From: Teredinibacter franksiae | Lineage (GTDB): Bacteria > Pseudomonadota > Gammaproteobacteria > Pseudomonadales > Cellvibrionaceae | DNA length: 64,000 bases | Assembly: GCF_014218805.1 (NCBI RefSeq) | Contig: NZ_JACJUV010000001.1 | Location: 2,926,501-2,990,500 of the forward strand | Direction: 5' to 3' | Part shown: positions 46,487-56,353 of the stretch, piece by piece | Position numbering within the stretch: the first letter of the stretch is position 1 | Layout: every line of letters starts with the position of its first letter | Notes under the pieces: generated by a model | Told to the model about the DNA's origin: nothing | What the model saw: only the letters and a program-made list of their open reading frames with translations | Database searches by the model: none | Program-made: the position numbers and the translations under genes

Positions 46487-47737
46487 ATGGAACAATCAAT
46501 TTTTGAATTGCAGTACGCTTTAGATACCTTTTATTTCTTGGTATGTGGCGCACTCGTAATGTGGATGGCCGCGGGCTTTTCAATGCTCGAGTCTGGTCTT
46601 GTCCGCTCTAAAAACACAACTGAAATTTTAACCAAGAACGTTTCCCTGTATGCGATTGCTTCCATCATGTATTTCGTGTGCGGCTACGCCATTATGTACG
46701 GCAAAACTTGGTTTTTAACGGGTATTGTTGGAGATGGTGTTGTTGGGGCTGAAGAGCCTGCGACCTATGCACCTTCTGCCGATTTCTTCTTTCAGGTCGT
46801 ATTCGTCGCTACGGCTATGTCTATTGTCTCGGGCGCTGTTGCTGAACGTATGAAGCTTTGGGCCTTCCTGCTGTTTGCTGTTGTGATGACGGGTTTTATC
46901 TACCCAATGGAAGGCGCATGGACCTGGGGTGAGCAAGAAGTATTTGGTCTCTTCCAGATCAAAGGAAAGGCTGAAGGTGTTAATTTTCAAGACTTTGCCG
47001 GGTCTGGCATCGTTCATATGGCTGGTGCTGGTGCTGCCTTGGCTGGCGTATTGTTGTTGGGCGCTCGTAAAGGTAAGTATGGCCCTAATGGTGAAGTAAA
47101 TGCGATTCCAGGTGCGAATTTACCTCTTGCTACTCTGGGTACATTTATCTTGTGGATGGGTTGGTTTGGATTTAACGGTGGCTCTCAGCTGGCGACTTCC
47201 AGTGTAGGCGATGCTAACGCAGTGGCTGTAATCTTTATGAACACAAATGCCGCTGCGGCCGGTGGCCTAGTTGCCGCTTTGATTGTTGCTCGTATTCTGT
47301 TCGGTAAAGCAGACCTTACAATGGCGTTGAATGGTGCTCTTGCCGGTTTAGTCGCTATTACAGCTGGCCCTGACACTCCTAGTCCTTTGGCGGCCACATT
47401 GATTGGCGCGGTTGGTGGTGTGTTGGTTGTGTTTAGCATTATCACCCTGGATAAGCTCAAGATTGATGATCCTGTAGGTGCGATTTCCGTTCACGGAGTT
47501 GTTGGCTTCTTTGGTGTGATGGTTGTACCTTTGACCAATACTGACGCTAGTTTCGGAATGCAGTTACTCGGTGCTCTCACTATCTTCGGATGGGTATTCA
47601 TCACCAGCTTTATTGTTTGGTATGTAATTAAGCTGATCATGGGCATTCGCGTCAGCGAAGAAGAAGAGTTCGACGGTGTGGATATTTCTGAATGTGGTAT
47701 GGAAGCTTACCCAGAGTTTGTTTCTGGCTCAAAGTAA
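46487..47737 (+). CDS. amtB: Ammonium transporter AmtB
   Basis: 416 residues with about eleven membrane helices. Conserved pieces include MWMAAGFSMLESGLVRSKN, the gate region MEGAWTWGEQEVF, the pore His in GSGIVHMAGAGAALAG and the second His in AISVHGVVGFFG. It lacks the cleaved signal of the E. coli protein. It follows glnK by 51 bases and is followed by a long palindromic terminator. It conducts ammonium and is regulated by GlnK. Confidence 0.97.
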   Translation: MEQSIFELQYALDTFYFLVCGALVMWMAAGFSMLESGLVRSKNTTEILTKNVSLYAIASIMYFVCGYAIMYGKTWFLTGIVGDGVVGAEEPATYAPSADFFFQVVFVATAMSIVSGAVAERMKLWAFLLFAVVMTGFIYPMEGAWTWGEQEVFGLFQIKGKAEGVNFQDFAGSGIVHMAGAGAALAGVLLLGARKGKYGPNGEVNAIPGANLPLATLGTFILWMGWFGFNGGSQLATSSVGDANAVAVIFMNTNAAAAGGLVAALIVARILFGKADLTMALNGALAGLVAITAGPDTPSPLAATLIGAVGGVLVVFSIITLDKLKIDDPVGAISVHGVVGFFGVMVVPLTNTDASFGMQLLGALTIFGWVFITSFIVWYVIKLIMGIRVSEEEEFDGVDISECGMEAYPEFVSGSK

Positions 47738-47798
47738 GTCGTTAATTGCGCTATCTACTGACTCCCTTGTTTAGGGGGAGGCAATGAGAAAAGGCATT

Positions 47799-47856
47799 TA
47801 ACCATCCATAAAAAACCCGGGTACTGAAAAGTACCCGGGTTTTTTATGGATGGTTA
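47799..47856 (+). terminator. Long perfect inverted repeat / terminator after amtB
   Basis: Arms 47799-47824 and 47831-47856 are perfectly complementary over 26 bases with a six-base loop TGAAAA. The core AACCCGGGTAC is followed by a T-run within the arm, so it is an intrinsic terminator extended well past its usual length. Confidence 0.9.
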
Positions 47857-48012
47857 GCCTGATTAACGATATCTGGGGAGTATCAATTAGGAAGGCACCC
47901 GTTCAACCCAATAATTTTTATTAGAGGTAGGCGGGAATTGTCAACAGCGTTGGGTGGAGTAATTTGTGGGCGTAGGGAAAGCCGCCAATCCAGGATAGAT
48001 TGGCGACGACCG

Positions 48013-50397
48013 TTACTGGTGGCTAGGCTTTCGTTGCGATAACCAAAATATGAAGGCAAAGGCTGTGGTGACAGCGGCTATAATTTGAAACAGCTGCATT
48101 TGCCCCTCGCCAGCATCAAAGAAAGCAAACGACCAGGCAAAAATGATGGGGCCCAGTACATGGCCAATACGCTCGACAAAGCGATAAAGAGAAAGGCTAC
48201 TGTTCACCCCTACACGGTTCGCAAACTGAGTATCGAGAACACTGGCAACAATGGGGGCGGCAATAAGGCCGTTGGAATAGCCTACAACAATTACCCCTAC
48301 AACAACGGCGGTATGCTGGTATATAGGTGAACCCAAAAGTGCGAAAGCGCCCAAGATAAAGCAACCTAGAGCGCTGCCCAGCATACCCATGAGTAAAATG
48401 GAATTGGTATTAAAGCGCTTGGCAACTTTGGGTACAAAATAATTAGAGAGCATAACGGAGAACGCAAACAGCATAAGTAATTGGCCGATCTGCGGTTTAC
48501 TGAATTCCAGTTGTGCAAGCAATATGGGTATGGTGAAAAAGATTGCCCCGTTATAGATAATTTTGCTGTAAGTACCGACAAACAGGCTGGAAACCAAAAA
48601 CTTTGCATCGCTTGTGGCATTGCTCAGTGTGGCCGCAAAAGAAACGGCAGGTTGCGGCGCTGTTTCAGTATTAGTGGTGGAGCTGCGTTTAGCCATAAAA
48701 AGATAAACGAGAAAAACATTCACTATGGCGACGGCGGTAGCAGACAGAAAAATGCCCTTGGCACCAACATAAATAAACATTAAAGCGCCCATGGCGGCGC
48801 CGGACAATATACCGCTGTTTTGGGCAAATACAATACGTGCCGAACCGCTAGCACGCTGTGAGCTCGCGACTGAATTGAGAATGTAAGATTGAATAGCGAT
48901 AAACAATAAGCCGTGACCCGCACCGGAAATAAAGCGTGCAGCAAAGGCAATTTCTAACTGTTCGTTGGTGGCCATCAGGGCTGCGCCTACCGCCGTCAAA
49001 ATACAGCCTACTAATACGGTGCTTTTAGCGCCGACGGCGCTGACAAGCTTGCCCGCGGGAATTAGCAATAACACAAAAGCTGCAAAAAAGAACGAGAACA
49101 ATAGCGAATAAAGATTGCTGTGGGTGGCAATAGAGCGTAGATAGTCAGGCATAAACGAAGCATTAAGGCCCTCCATAAATACCGCCAAAAACCACACGCA
49201 CTGTACCAGCGTAACACTGTGGCGAGAGGAGAGTGTTTGGTGATCTACGCTGTTGGCTTTCTGGCGTTCGGCGAAGCGCAGTTCTGATACGGAGGTGACC
49301 AGACGAAACCAGATATAGGCAATAAAACAACAGGAAACAAATAGTGCTGCAAAGTTAATGACATTATTAATGATTTTATCGCGTACCACACTCGCCTGTG
49401 GGTAGACTTTAATCGTTGCCGAACCGGAATCATTAATGGCCGCGCTAAGAAACTCGGCATCGGCTGGTACTCTGCTGTGTTTAGGATAGTGAATCAGTGT
49501 TTTATCGTCAAAACTGAGCTCGAAGCGCGCCATTTCCGACGCGTTGCTGTAAAAGTTTTCAACGATATTATTTACGCCGTCCAAATCTTCCTCTGACAAG
49601 CGGCCGATATTGGGAATAATGGAAAGTTGATGAGCAAGAGAGCGAGCGTATTGGTCTGCCTTGGCGTAAACACCATTTTTGTAAATCGATACGGATGATA
49701 GTGTGATAACGCCAGCCATAATGAAAAATGCAGCGGCGCTTAGACTTTGAAAATGCTTGGTTCCCTTTGCTGAGCGTTTTTGCAGCAGCAATAATGCCAT
49801 AGCCAATAGAAATGAAAGTGTTACGAACGTTATCAGCAGTATTTGCGGTAGATTTTCTAAGCCTTGGTCAATGACGTGGGGAGGAATGGCTTGGGCAATA
49901 CAGCCCACCGGCTTGCTGGCGCCATGACGAAGCAGTGGCGTAATAACCCACCAAACGGTATCGCTTTGATGGGGGCCGGTTAAATCACAAACATGGGGAA
50001 AATTTGGTCTTAATGGTGGGCTGGCCGATGGGTAAAGCCGCGTAACACTTTTTTTATCGTCGCCTTCCAGCGTAAAAACCATAAGATTTTCGTCTGCAAC
50101 AAAACCTGCAACGACGGCAATACTTTTATCTGAACCCTTGTCCAAAGTTTTACCTGACGTTGCACGACGGCTCGAGTGGGATTCTCGATCAAGATAATTG
50201 AGAATGTCTGCCACAAAGCTGACCTTCAGGCCGGCATCGAGAAAGTCGCCAATTAACCCCTGTAGCTGAACCGCTTTTGCTTGTTCTCGTTCCAGTAACA
50301 AGTTGGTGTAAACATGGCGGGCATCGCCAATACCCACAAATATGAGTACCAGCATCGCCAATAGCGGGATGGACAAAAACGAAAAATACTTAATCAT
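48013..50397 (-). CDS. MFS transporter with an N-terminal sensor-like extracytoplasmic region
   Basis: 794 residues, about twice an ordinary MFS protein. The first 395 residues contain a leading helix (SFLSIPLLAMLVLIFVGIG), a periplasmic segment, helices near 185 and 225, a second periplasmic segment and a helix near 355, an arrangement recalling Cache/CHASE sensor regions. From about 400 a 12-helix MFS follows (GLNASFMPDYLRSIATHSNLYSLLFSFFF, GKLVSAVGAKSTVLVGC, ARFISGAGHGLLFIAIQSY). It ends the seven-gene minus-strand operon, 30 bases after the binding-protein gene. A ligand-gated export or signalling role is inferred. Domain identity in the N-terminal half is not certain. Confidence 0.75.
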   Translation of the reverse strand: MIKYFSFLSIPLLAMLVLIFVGIGDARHVYTNLLLEREQAKAVQLQGLIGDFLDAGLKVSFVADILNYLDRESHSSRRATSGKTLDKGSDKSIAVVAGFVADENLMVFTLEGDDKKSVTRLYPSASPPLRPNFPHVCDLTGPHQSDTVWWVITPLLRHGASKPVGCIAQAIPPHVIDQGLENLPQILLITFVTLSFLLAMALLLLQKRSAKGTKHFQSLSAAAFFIMAGVITLSSVSIYKNGVYAKADQYARSLAHQLSIIPNIGRLSEEDLDGVNNIVENFYSNASEMARFELSFDDKTLIHYPKHSRVPADAEFLSAAINDSGSATIKVYPQASVVRDKIINNVINFAALFVSCCFIAYIWFRLVTSVSELRFAERQKANSVDHQTLSSRHSVTLVQCVWFLAVFMEGLNASFMPDYLRSIATHSNLYSLLFSFFFAAFVLLLIPAGKLVSAVGAKSTVLVGCILTAVGAALMATNEQLEIAFAARFISGAGHGLLFIAIQSYILNSVASSQRASGSARIVFAQNSGILSGAAMGALMFIYVGAKGIFLSATAVAIVNVFLVYLFMAKRSSTTNTETAPQPAVSFAATLSNATSDAKFLVSSLFVGTYSKIIYNGAIFFTIPILLAQLEFSKPQIGQLLMLFAFSVMLSNYFVPKVAKRFNTNSILLMGMLGSALGCFILGAFALLGSPIYQHTAVVVGVIVVGYSNGLIAAPIVASVLDTQFANRVGVNSSLSLYRFVERIGHVLGPIIFAWSFAFFDAGEGQMQLFQIIAAVTTAFAFIFWLSQRKPSHQ

Positions 50398-50426
50398 GAA
50401 ACGCTCTTAAGGCCTAGGGCTACAAA

Positions 50427-51488
50427 TTAATGGGCGTCGGCATGATGGAGCAGGCTGCCGTTGCTATCTGTGAGGGAAATATAGTATTGAATACTGCTGT
50501 CGATAAATTTGGCTGCACCGGCACCATCCAAATAGCTGTCGGGGGCCATTTTATTTGCCTTGTTGAAGGCTTGGTAGGTTTTGGATCGGTAGGCACAAGA
50601 CAGCACTTCGTGGAGGTAATCGTAGCGTGGTTGTTCGACACCAGAGTGCACGAAAAAACCACGGAAACGCTCGAGCGTTGGCATACCTTTTTCAATAAAT
50701 TCTTTTAGGCTAGGTGCGCCTTCTATGGTGTCATTTGGCTGAACAGGCAAAGAAATAATGGGTTTAAATAATTTTCGATCGATAAAAACACTCACATCGC
50801 CGGGCTGTTCAATAAGTAAGTCTGCTTTGTCTTGGATAATGGCCATATAGCGTTCAGACGGATTATTAATCGCTTGGTCCTCAATTCGCAGTCCGTATTG
50901 TGTGTTCAACTCATCAATATAGAGGTCTTCCATGGAGCCCTTGTGGCCAACCACGGCCACTTTAACTGGGTTATTGCTCGCATAGGTAACGAATTCGGGC
51001 CAGTTGGTAAACCGCTGTTCAACGTAGTTGCGAATAAAGAGTTGGCTATAGGTGCGCTGAACAATGGCGAGTGGTTTGAGGCGGCTTTTGTCTATGGTTT
51101 TGTGCCCCTCATGCATATGAATATAGGGGGCGACATCATCCACGTGTTGCAAAAGCGTGTAGCCATTTTCCGGAAGCAAATAAAATTGGCGAATAGCCTC
51201 TAAGCCGTTATCGCCGGTGATATGTTGCAAGGTAATGTTGGTACCTTCGGGCAGATAAGGCAACATGGCCTCGCGCATTTTGGCGCTTAACTGGTGTGAA
51301 CCCCCGCCTTCTCCGCGGGGAATAATAATGGTGATGGTTTTCTGGTGTTGATCCAAAAAACCTTCCGGTGATGTGGGTGTTTTTGTGCAGGCTGATGGAT
51401 CATTGGCCGCGTTAGTTAACAAGGCTAAAAACAGCAGTCCGATTCCGAGCAACGGGCGTGCGCAGGTGAAAAAAATGTGTGTATTCAT
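50427..51488 (-). CDS. Secreted Bug/TctC-like solute-binding protein
   Basis: 353 residues from ATG 51488; TTG 51506 is unlikely. A signal peptide (LLGIGLLFLALLTNA) precedes ITIIIPRGEGGGSHQLSAKMREAMLPYL and ITLQHITGDNGLEAIRQFY, which have the Bug/tripartite tricarboxylate receptor pattern (VPFGPGGGSD, then NRPGAGG) in diverged form. The middle has LPEGTNITLQ and VKVAVVGHKGSMEDLYIDEL. No TctA/TctB membrane genes are adjacent; instead it lies between the STAND and MFS genes. It may present a ligand to the neighbouring MFS sensor protein. Confidence 0.65.
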   Translation of the reverse strand: MNTHIFFTCARPLLGIGLLFLALLTNAANDPSACTKTPTSPEGFLDQHQKTITIIIPRGEGGGSHQLSAKMREAMLPYLPEGTNITLQHITGDNGLEAIRQFYLLPENGYTLLQHVDDVAPYIHMHEGHKTIDKSRLKPLAIVQRTYSQLFIRNYVEQRFTNWPEFVTYASNNPVKVAVVGHKGSMEDLYIDELNTQYGLRIEDQAINNPSERYMAIIQDKADLLIEQPGDVSVFIDRKLFKPIISLPVQPNDTIEGAPSLKEFIEKGMPTLERFRGFFVHSGVEQPRYDYLHEVLSCAYRSKTYQAFNKANKMAPDSYLDGAGAAKFIDSSIQYYISLTDSNGSLLHHADAH

Positions 51489-51562
51489 AACAATGTGTGT
51501 AGCCAAATATAGGGTGAACGATTAATTACGGGTTGCGTTAGAAAGACGCCGTATTGTTGCAA

Positions 51563-54500
51563 TTACAATTCAGGGAGGCAGTGTTCATGCGCCCCAAGAT
51601 TAAATAATGGTTTACAGGTTTTGGAGTTTCGCAATTGGGTCAGCCGTTTTACCGTATCGCCGTATATATGGGCGTCGTTTAATCTGTGCTCCATTTTGCG
51701 GCCATCGTTACTTTTTAATATTACGGTTTTTGGTGTGCGCATGTTGTCGAATGCAACGGCTTGAATAACAAAGTCGACATCAGTATTGATGACATACGTT
51801 GGGCGTGTTTCAAACCCATGGGCACCGTTGTGTCTAAATACTTCCAGACGGTGGTTGTTGGCCACGGAGGCCAGCCATTGGGTATGCTCGGGCGTTGGGT
51901 TGTCGTTAGCTTGGGTAATAGATAATCGGCTGTACCAAACAAGCGCGGCCTCTTCCTGGTCGGTAAATATTAGGTCCGATACGTCCCAGGCGACGATATA
52001 GTTATTGCGTGATACCAATACTGCTTCGCGCAGAGTGTTATCGTTGGTGGCAGACTGCGTAACAGATATATCGTTGATATAAACTCCAGTACTGTTACCC
52101 AAGGCATAGCGCGGTTGCAGCCCATCTTCGCTGAGCTTATACAATTTGACGATGCCATCGTGGGTGGCACACACCAAGCGGTTGGTCGCAACAATTTCCA
52201 AGTCTACGATTTCGGCGTTACTGCAGCGAGTTTCGTCGATGAATTCCAGTGAATTATTGTATAGATACCAGAGGCGAACATTGCCATCGCGATCGCCGCT
52301 GACTAATCCTGGTGTTGGGCCTTCATGGAAGTGCAGCGCCGATACATTTGCATCGTGATAGGCGAATTCATTCCTGGCTAAATGGCTATCGGTATCATAT
52401 AGATAGATGGCGCCGTCCCAGCCGCCGCTGGCCAACAGTTTACCGTTCGCGTTGTAGCGCAATGCGGAGATGGCCTCGGTATGTTTTTGGGTTAATACAA
52501 CAGGTGGTTTTTCTGTTTCTATCACGGTGACGAGCTGCACTTGGCCCTTGCTATCACCGGTAGCGAGCGTACTGCCATCGGGGCTGATGGTTAGCGCCGT
52601 AACCGGGCTGTCGCGCGCTATTTTACGTTGGCTGAACACGCACTGGCCAGGGTCGTATTGAATAAGCCGCAGTTGTGTATCGAGTGAAGCAATGGCGATG
52701 GTAACGATGTTGGTCGCTGGGTCGTGATGAATATCGGTTGCCGATAGCAACGATGGCGTTTCGCCCTTGGTAAATAGGCTATATGTTTGCTTTATTCCCA
52801 GATCGTAATCATAAGCGCTATCGCCCACCAAAATAGTGCCCAGCGAGGTAACCGAAATAAGTGTTTGCTCGTTAATTTTACGGGTGGCGAGAATTTTTGG
52901 AAGAGTAAAGTTTGTATTGTATCCACTAGAAGCCGTTGCAGGTGATGCGTTACAGGCGGTCGCTGCGTGAGCGTCTGGTTCGGCGGGTTTCGGGGTACGG
53001 CAGTTGCTGCAGGCTGTGGGTAAAGTGTTTAATGATTGCCAATCGATAAAATACACGGAACGTCGGTGCATAATCGAGTAGGCCTGATTGAGTGCTTGCT
53101 TGGCTTCGTAGGTGTCGGATTTCTGCAGCGCAAGAATCGCTGTATAGGCCGCTTGCTCGGGTGATGTAAGCAGTGCGTTTTTGGCGTCGATGGCAAGTTT
53201 AAGCGATTCGGATTTTTGCTGCAGCTTATAGGTGTGTTGCGAGAATAAACCGAGGATAGCAATACCGATAATACAAAACATCAGTAGCCCATTTTTTAGG
53301 TAGCGAATTTTTTTTGCGGTCGCGATTTCTTTTTGATGCTGAACTTCCTGTTGCTGCTTATCGGCAATATGCTGCTTTACGCTCTGGGCGATATAGTTCT
53401 TTACCTGCTGGAAATTGTCGTCATAGCGCGCCGCCCAGGCAGGGTTGGGTTTGGTTTTTTGCTGCCAGTTCACAGCGATATCCAGCTCTGGATTACGCAT
53501 TAAACTCGCTTCCTGCTTGTTATAGCGGCAAGCCAGTTCAGACAAGCGCCAGTACTGCTCAGCCGATTGCGATTCTTCTTTTATCCAGATCATTACCTGT
53601 TGCCACAGGCGGAAAAGGCTTTCGTGAGACACATCGATAATACTGTCTTCGGTAATCGTTTCTGCCGCATTGGGGGTAAGGAAGCTGCAGTGCGGGTTGC
53701 GAAAAATAGTTAGAATGGCTGCCAACCTATCGAAGTCGGTTTCGCAAATGGCCATCAGTTCGCTGACCGCGGCCGGGCGTCGCACTACACGGCTGTCCTG
53801 AGTTAGCTCGCTGAGGCATTTAAATATTTTTTCGACGAGCTGTTTCTGTGGTTCGTTTAGTGGGTTGAAGATGCTTTCGGCATGCACATTAAGGGCATTG
53901 CTTAATGTGCCAATGGCTTGGTAGTGCGAGAGGTCAATGGGTTGACTGTTTTCACCTTGTTGGTGCCAGCAAAACCACATACGCATAAGGGCATGTTGAA
54001 AAATGGGTAATTGATCCGGTTCATCGCCAAGGTCGTTGAGCAGGCGATTGACCAACCGAGCGCTAATATCCACACCTTGTTTTTGTAACGGGCCGAGAAT
54101 AATGTCTCGCCGTTGTTGGCGATTCATTCGCGGTATTAGGTATTGGCTGCGGTTAATGGCCTCGGGTAGTCCTTCGTATTTGGTACAGTCGCCGAGAAAA
54201 TCCGAGCGCATGGTTATCACAATATAAACCGGGACTTCAGTTTGTTTTACCGCTTCTAGCAACAGTTTTATAAATGCCAATGCATAGTTGCGTTTACTGT
54301 TATTGCTGGTAATGCGAAACAGTTCTTCGAACTGGTCCACCAAAATTAGAAGGGGGTGTTCACTGTTTAATTGTTTAACTAGCTCTACCAGCCCAAACGA
54401 ACTGCGTGAAAGTAGAGCCTCGGCCATGAGCGTATATTCACTGGAAGCCTTTGCCAAAACGTCTGGATCGGCTTCTGGGTGCTTACGGTGTTCGAGATTT

Positions 54501-54823
54501 TGGTGAACGGCAAATAGTGCTTGAGCTAGACGTGCCAGCGGAGCGCCACCGGGGGTCATTTCGGTGGTTTCCCAGTGGCTACGCAACGAATGATCGCCTA
54601 CTAAAGAAGCATTGAGTTTGGGTAACAGCCCTGCGCGAATGAGTGAAGATTTACCACTACCGGAAGCGCCGAGTACGGTTATCAATCGGTTGCGCTTTAT
54701 TTTTCGGGCCAGTTCGGTTACTTGTTCATCGCGGCCGTAAAAATTTCCAGACTCGTGTGGCGAGTAGCTGCGTAAACCAGGGAATGGGTTGGTTAGTGTT
54801 TTGGCCGAAGGGCGTTTAGCCAT
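51563..54823 (-). CDS. STAND NTPase (nSTAND1-like) with transmembrane helix and WD40 repeats
   Basis: 1086 residues. The N-terminus NPFPGLRSYSPHESGNFYGRDEQV is the nSTAND1 signature; Walker A is GASGSGKSS (52-60) and Walker B LLILVDQFEELF (158-169). A winged-helix sensor DVSHESLFRLW lies near 400, one membrane helix at about 511-530, then WD40-type repeats from about 700 (TLATGDSKGQVQLV, LLASGGWDGAIYLYD, LVSGDRDGNVRLW). STAND ATPases are signal switches that oligomerise when their repeats bind a ligand. The start lies one base after the TIR gene stop, and its GGAGG ribosome site is inside that gene's last codons, so the two are tightly coupled. Confidence 0.88.
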   Translation of the reverse strand: MAKRPSAKTLTNPFPGLRSYSPHESGNFYGRDEQVTELARKIKRNRLITVLGASGSGKSSLIRAGLLPKLNASLVGDHSLRSHWETTEMTPGGAPLARLAQALFAVHQNLEHRKHPEADPDVLAKASSEYTLMAEALLSRSSFGLVELVKQLNSEHPLLILVDQFEELFRITSNNSKRNYALAFIKLLLEAVKQTEVPVYIVITMRSDFLGDCTKYEGLPEAINRSQYLIPRMNRQQRRDIILGPLQKQGVDISARLVNRLLNDLGDEPDQLPIFQHALMRMWFCWHQQGENSQPIDLSHYQAIGTLSNALNVHAESIFNPLNEPQKQLVEKIFKCLSELTQDSRVVRRPAAVSELMAICETDFDRLAAILTIFRNPHCSFLTPNAAETITEDSIIDVSHESLFRLWQQVMIWIKEESQSAEQYWRLSELACRYNKQEASLMRNPELDIAVNWQQKTKPNPAWAARYDDNFQQVKNYIAQSVKQHIADKQQQEVQHQKEIATAKKIRYLKNGLLMFCIIGIAILGLFSQHTYKLQQKSESLKLAIDAKNALLTSPEQAAYTAILALQKSDTYEAKQALNQAYSIMHRRSVYFIDWQSLNTLPTACSNCRTPKPAEPDAHAATACNASPATASSGYNTNFTLPKILATRKINEQTLISVTSLGTILVGDSAYDYDLGIKQTYSLFTKGETPSLLSATDIHHDPATNIVTIAIASLDTQLRLIQYDPGQCVFSQRKIARDSPVTALTISPDGSTLATGDSKGQVQLVTVIETEKPPVVLTQKHTEAISALRYNANGKLLASGGWDGAIYLYDTDSHLARNEFAYHDANVSALHFHEGPTPGLVSGDRDGNVRLWYLYNNSLEFIDETRCSNAEIVDLEIVATNRLVCATHDGIVKLYKLSEDGLQPRYALGNSTGVYINDISVTQSATNDNTLREAVLVSRNNYIVAWDVSDLIFTDQEEAALVWYSRLSITQANDNPTPEHTQWLASVANNHRLEVFRHNGAHGFETRPTYVINTDVDFVIQAVAFDNMRTPKTVILKSNDGRKMEHRLNDAHIYGDTVKRLTQLRNSKTCKPLFNLGAHEHCLPEL

Positions 54824-54824
54824 G

Positions 54825-56318
54825 TTAGTGGCCTCCCGTTACGCTAAGGGGTTGCAGGAATTCGTCAAAGTCGCCATTGCTTTCGGGTAGATGGCGAATG
54901 GTGGCGAATTTGCGCGCACGGAATCGCAGCTTGTCAACGGTTTCATCACCGGTAAGGTATACCCCGCGTAATTGGAAAGGTTGTTGGCGTTCTTTTTCTA
55001 TCTGGGTAATATCGCGCACCTTATCGCTCAGCCACTCTGCACGGCTATTGGCTTGTACAATTATGACTGATTGCGCGGATTTTAAATTATTCATGTAATC
55101 GTCGTGTATCAGTTGTTCTGAGCCGGTAAAGAGCGGGTGTATTATATTGTGGCCGCTATCTAACAGTGCTTCTTCTAGTGCCTCGGTGTAGTCGTAGTCC
55201 GTTTCTTCGTACAGTAGATAGATATTATCTTCAGCGCTGGCAGAAGTCGCCACCGGGCTATGGGCCGTTGTAGGCTTTTTATTGACTGCATTACTAATAC
55301 AGTTTTTTAGCTCTTCGATATCAGTTTCTAAAAATTCAGTTTTATCGAGTTCGTATTCTTCATTGCGCAGGTTGTCAATAAATTCGATTTGACATTCTTC
55401 GGTTACAGACTGAGCTTTTGGTAGCCATATAATACGGTGTATGCCTTTGGCTTTTGCATGCTCTGCTGTAAGTTCGGTTTGCCAGTGGATATCCGATTTT
55501 TCTGTGCCTTCGTGGATGGAGCCATAATGCCCACCAATCATGTTGACAATGAGTTCGCACTCGGAGAGTTCGGCCTTTGTTTCGGCAATAAAGTCTCCTA
55601 GTTTTCGCGCCGGTGCACTTTGCGGTACAACATCGTAACCGCGTTCATTAAATTCCCGTTTTATACTTTGGTATTCCTCATCGATGTCCAGTGTGGGTTG
55701 TGGAATGTACACTTTTTTATTCGCACTATTGGCGGGTTCAGTGCGGGACTGTTTATACAATTTGTATGTTTGTGCAATGTCGTAGGCTAGGTCTTCGAGT
55801 TTGGCCCAGTAGCGAGGATCTTTGTTTGCACCTGGGTCCTGGCGGAATTCATCGGGTCGGTTGTTGGCTGGGTTTACATCGTAAAAACAATAGCCCAGTT
55901 GAGTTTGCAGTACATCGGGTTGCTCTTCTAGTTCCAGAGGCGTTTTTATCACTTTAAATATGCGCGACTTCTCACCCATTTGCAGCCCACCCTGAGCTTC
56001 GACGTCGTGGGTAAATTGCTCAAATTCTTTGATGCACCAGTCGGAATTAACATAGCGTGGCGAAACCACGCAAACGAGCAGGGGTACATTTTTTAAACCT
56101 TTGAGAATGGAATCGCTGAAATTGTCGTTACCGGTCAGCTTTTCATCGCGCCAGATAGACACCTGGCCGCCAATAATTTGCTGCAGGCGTACTCCCAAAG
56201 AATAATGCAGACGTGAAATCCAGCCGGGCTCATTCATATCTAACGGTACGTTATCGATATGCGTGTAGCTGATAAACAGGTCGTTATCATTGACGTCTTG
56301 TGTTGCCGAATCACCCAT
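54825..56318 (-). CDS. Multi-TIR-domain protein
   Basis: 497 residues. Residues 12-170 form a TIR domain: DLFISYTHID, WRDEK, VCVVSPRYVNSDWCIKEFEQ, with Glu98 in the S-x-W-C-x-x-E position of NADase-type TIRs. Residues about 207-340 are a second TIR/DUF4062-like unit (VYIPQPTLDIDEEYQSIKRE, LIVNMIGGHYGSI). Residues about 365-490 look like a third (NIYLLYEETDYDYTEALEEALLDSG, SVIIVQANSRAEWLSDKV). TIR proteins either break down NAD+ or make signal nucleotides. Coupling to the STAND gene suggests a sensor-effector pair. The second and third units may be scaffolds, as I see no clear catalytic Glu in them. Confidence 0.85.
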   Translation of the reverse strand: MGDSATQDVNDNDLFISYTHIDNVPLDMNEPGWISRLHYSLGVRLQQIIGGQVSIWRDEKLTGNDNFSDSILKGLKNVPLLVCVVSPRYVNSDWCIKEFEQFTHDVEAQGGLQMGEKSRIFKVIKTPLELEEQPDVLQTQLGYCFYDVNPANNRPDEFRQDPGANKDPRYWAKLEDLAYDIAQTYKLYKQSRTEPANSANKKVYIPQPTLDIDEEYQSIKREFNERGYDVVPQSAPARKLGDFIAETKAELSECELIVNMIGGHYGSIHEGTEKSDIHWQTELTAEHAKAKGIHRIIWLPKAQSVTEECQIEFIDNLRNEEYELDKTEFLETDIEELKNCISNAVNKKPTTAHSPVATSASAEDNIYLLYEETDYDYTEALEEALLDSGHNIIHPLFTGSEQLIHDDYMNNLKSAQSVIIVQANSRAEWLSDKVRDITQIEKERQQPFQLRGVYLTGDETVDKLRFRARKFATIRHLPESNGDFDEFLQPLSVTGGH

Positions 56319-56353
56319 GGTGCATTGCTCTCTACTGTGTTTCCTGCTGGTTT

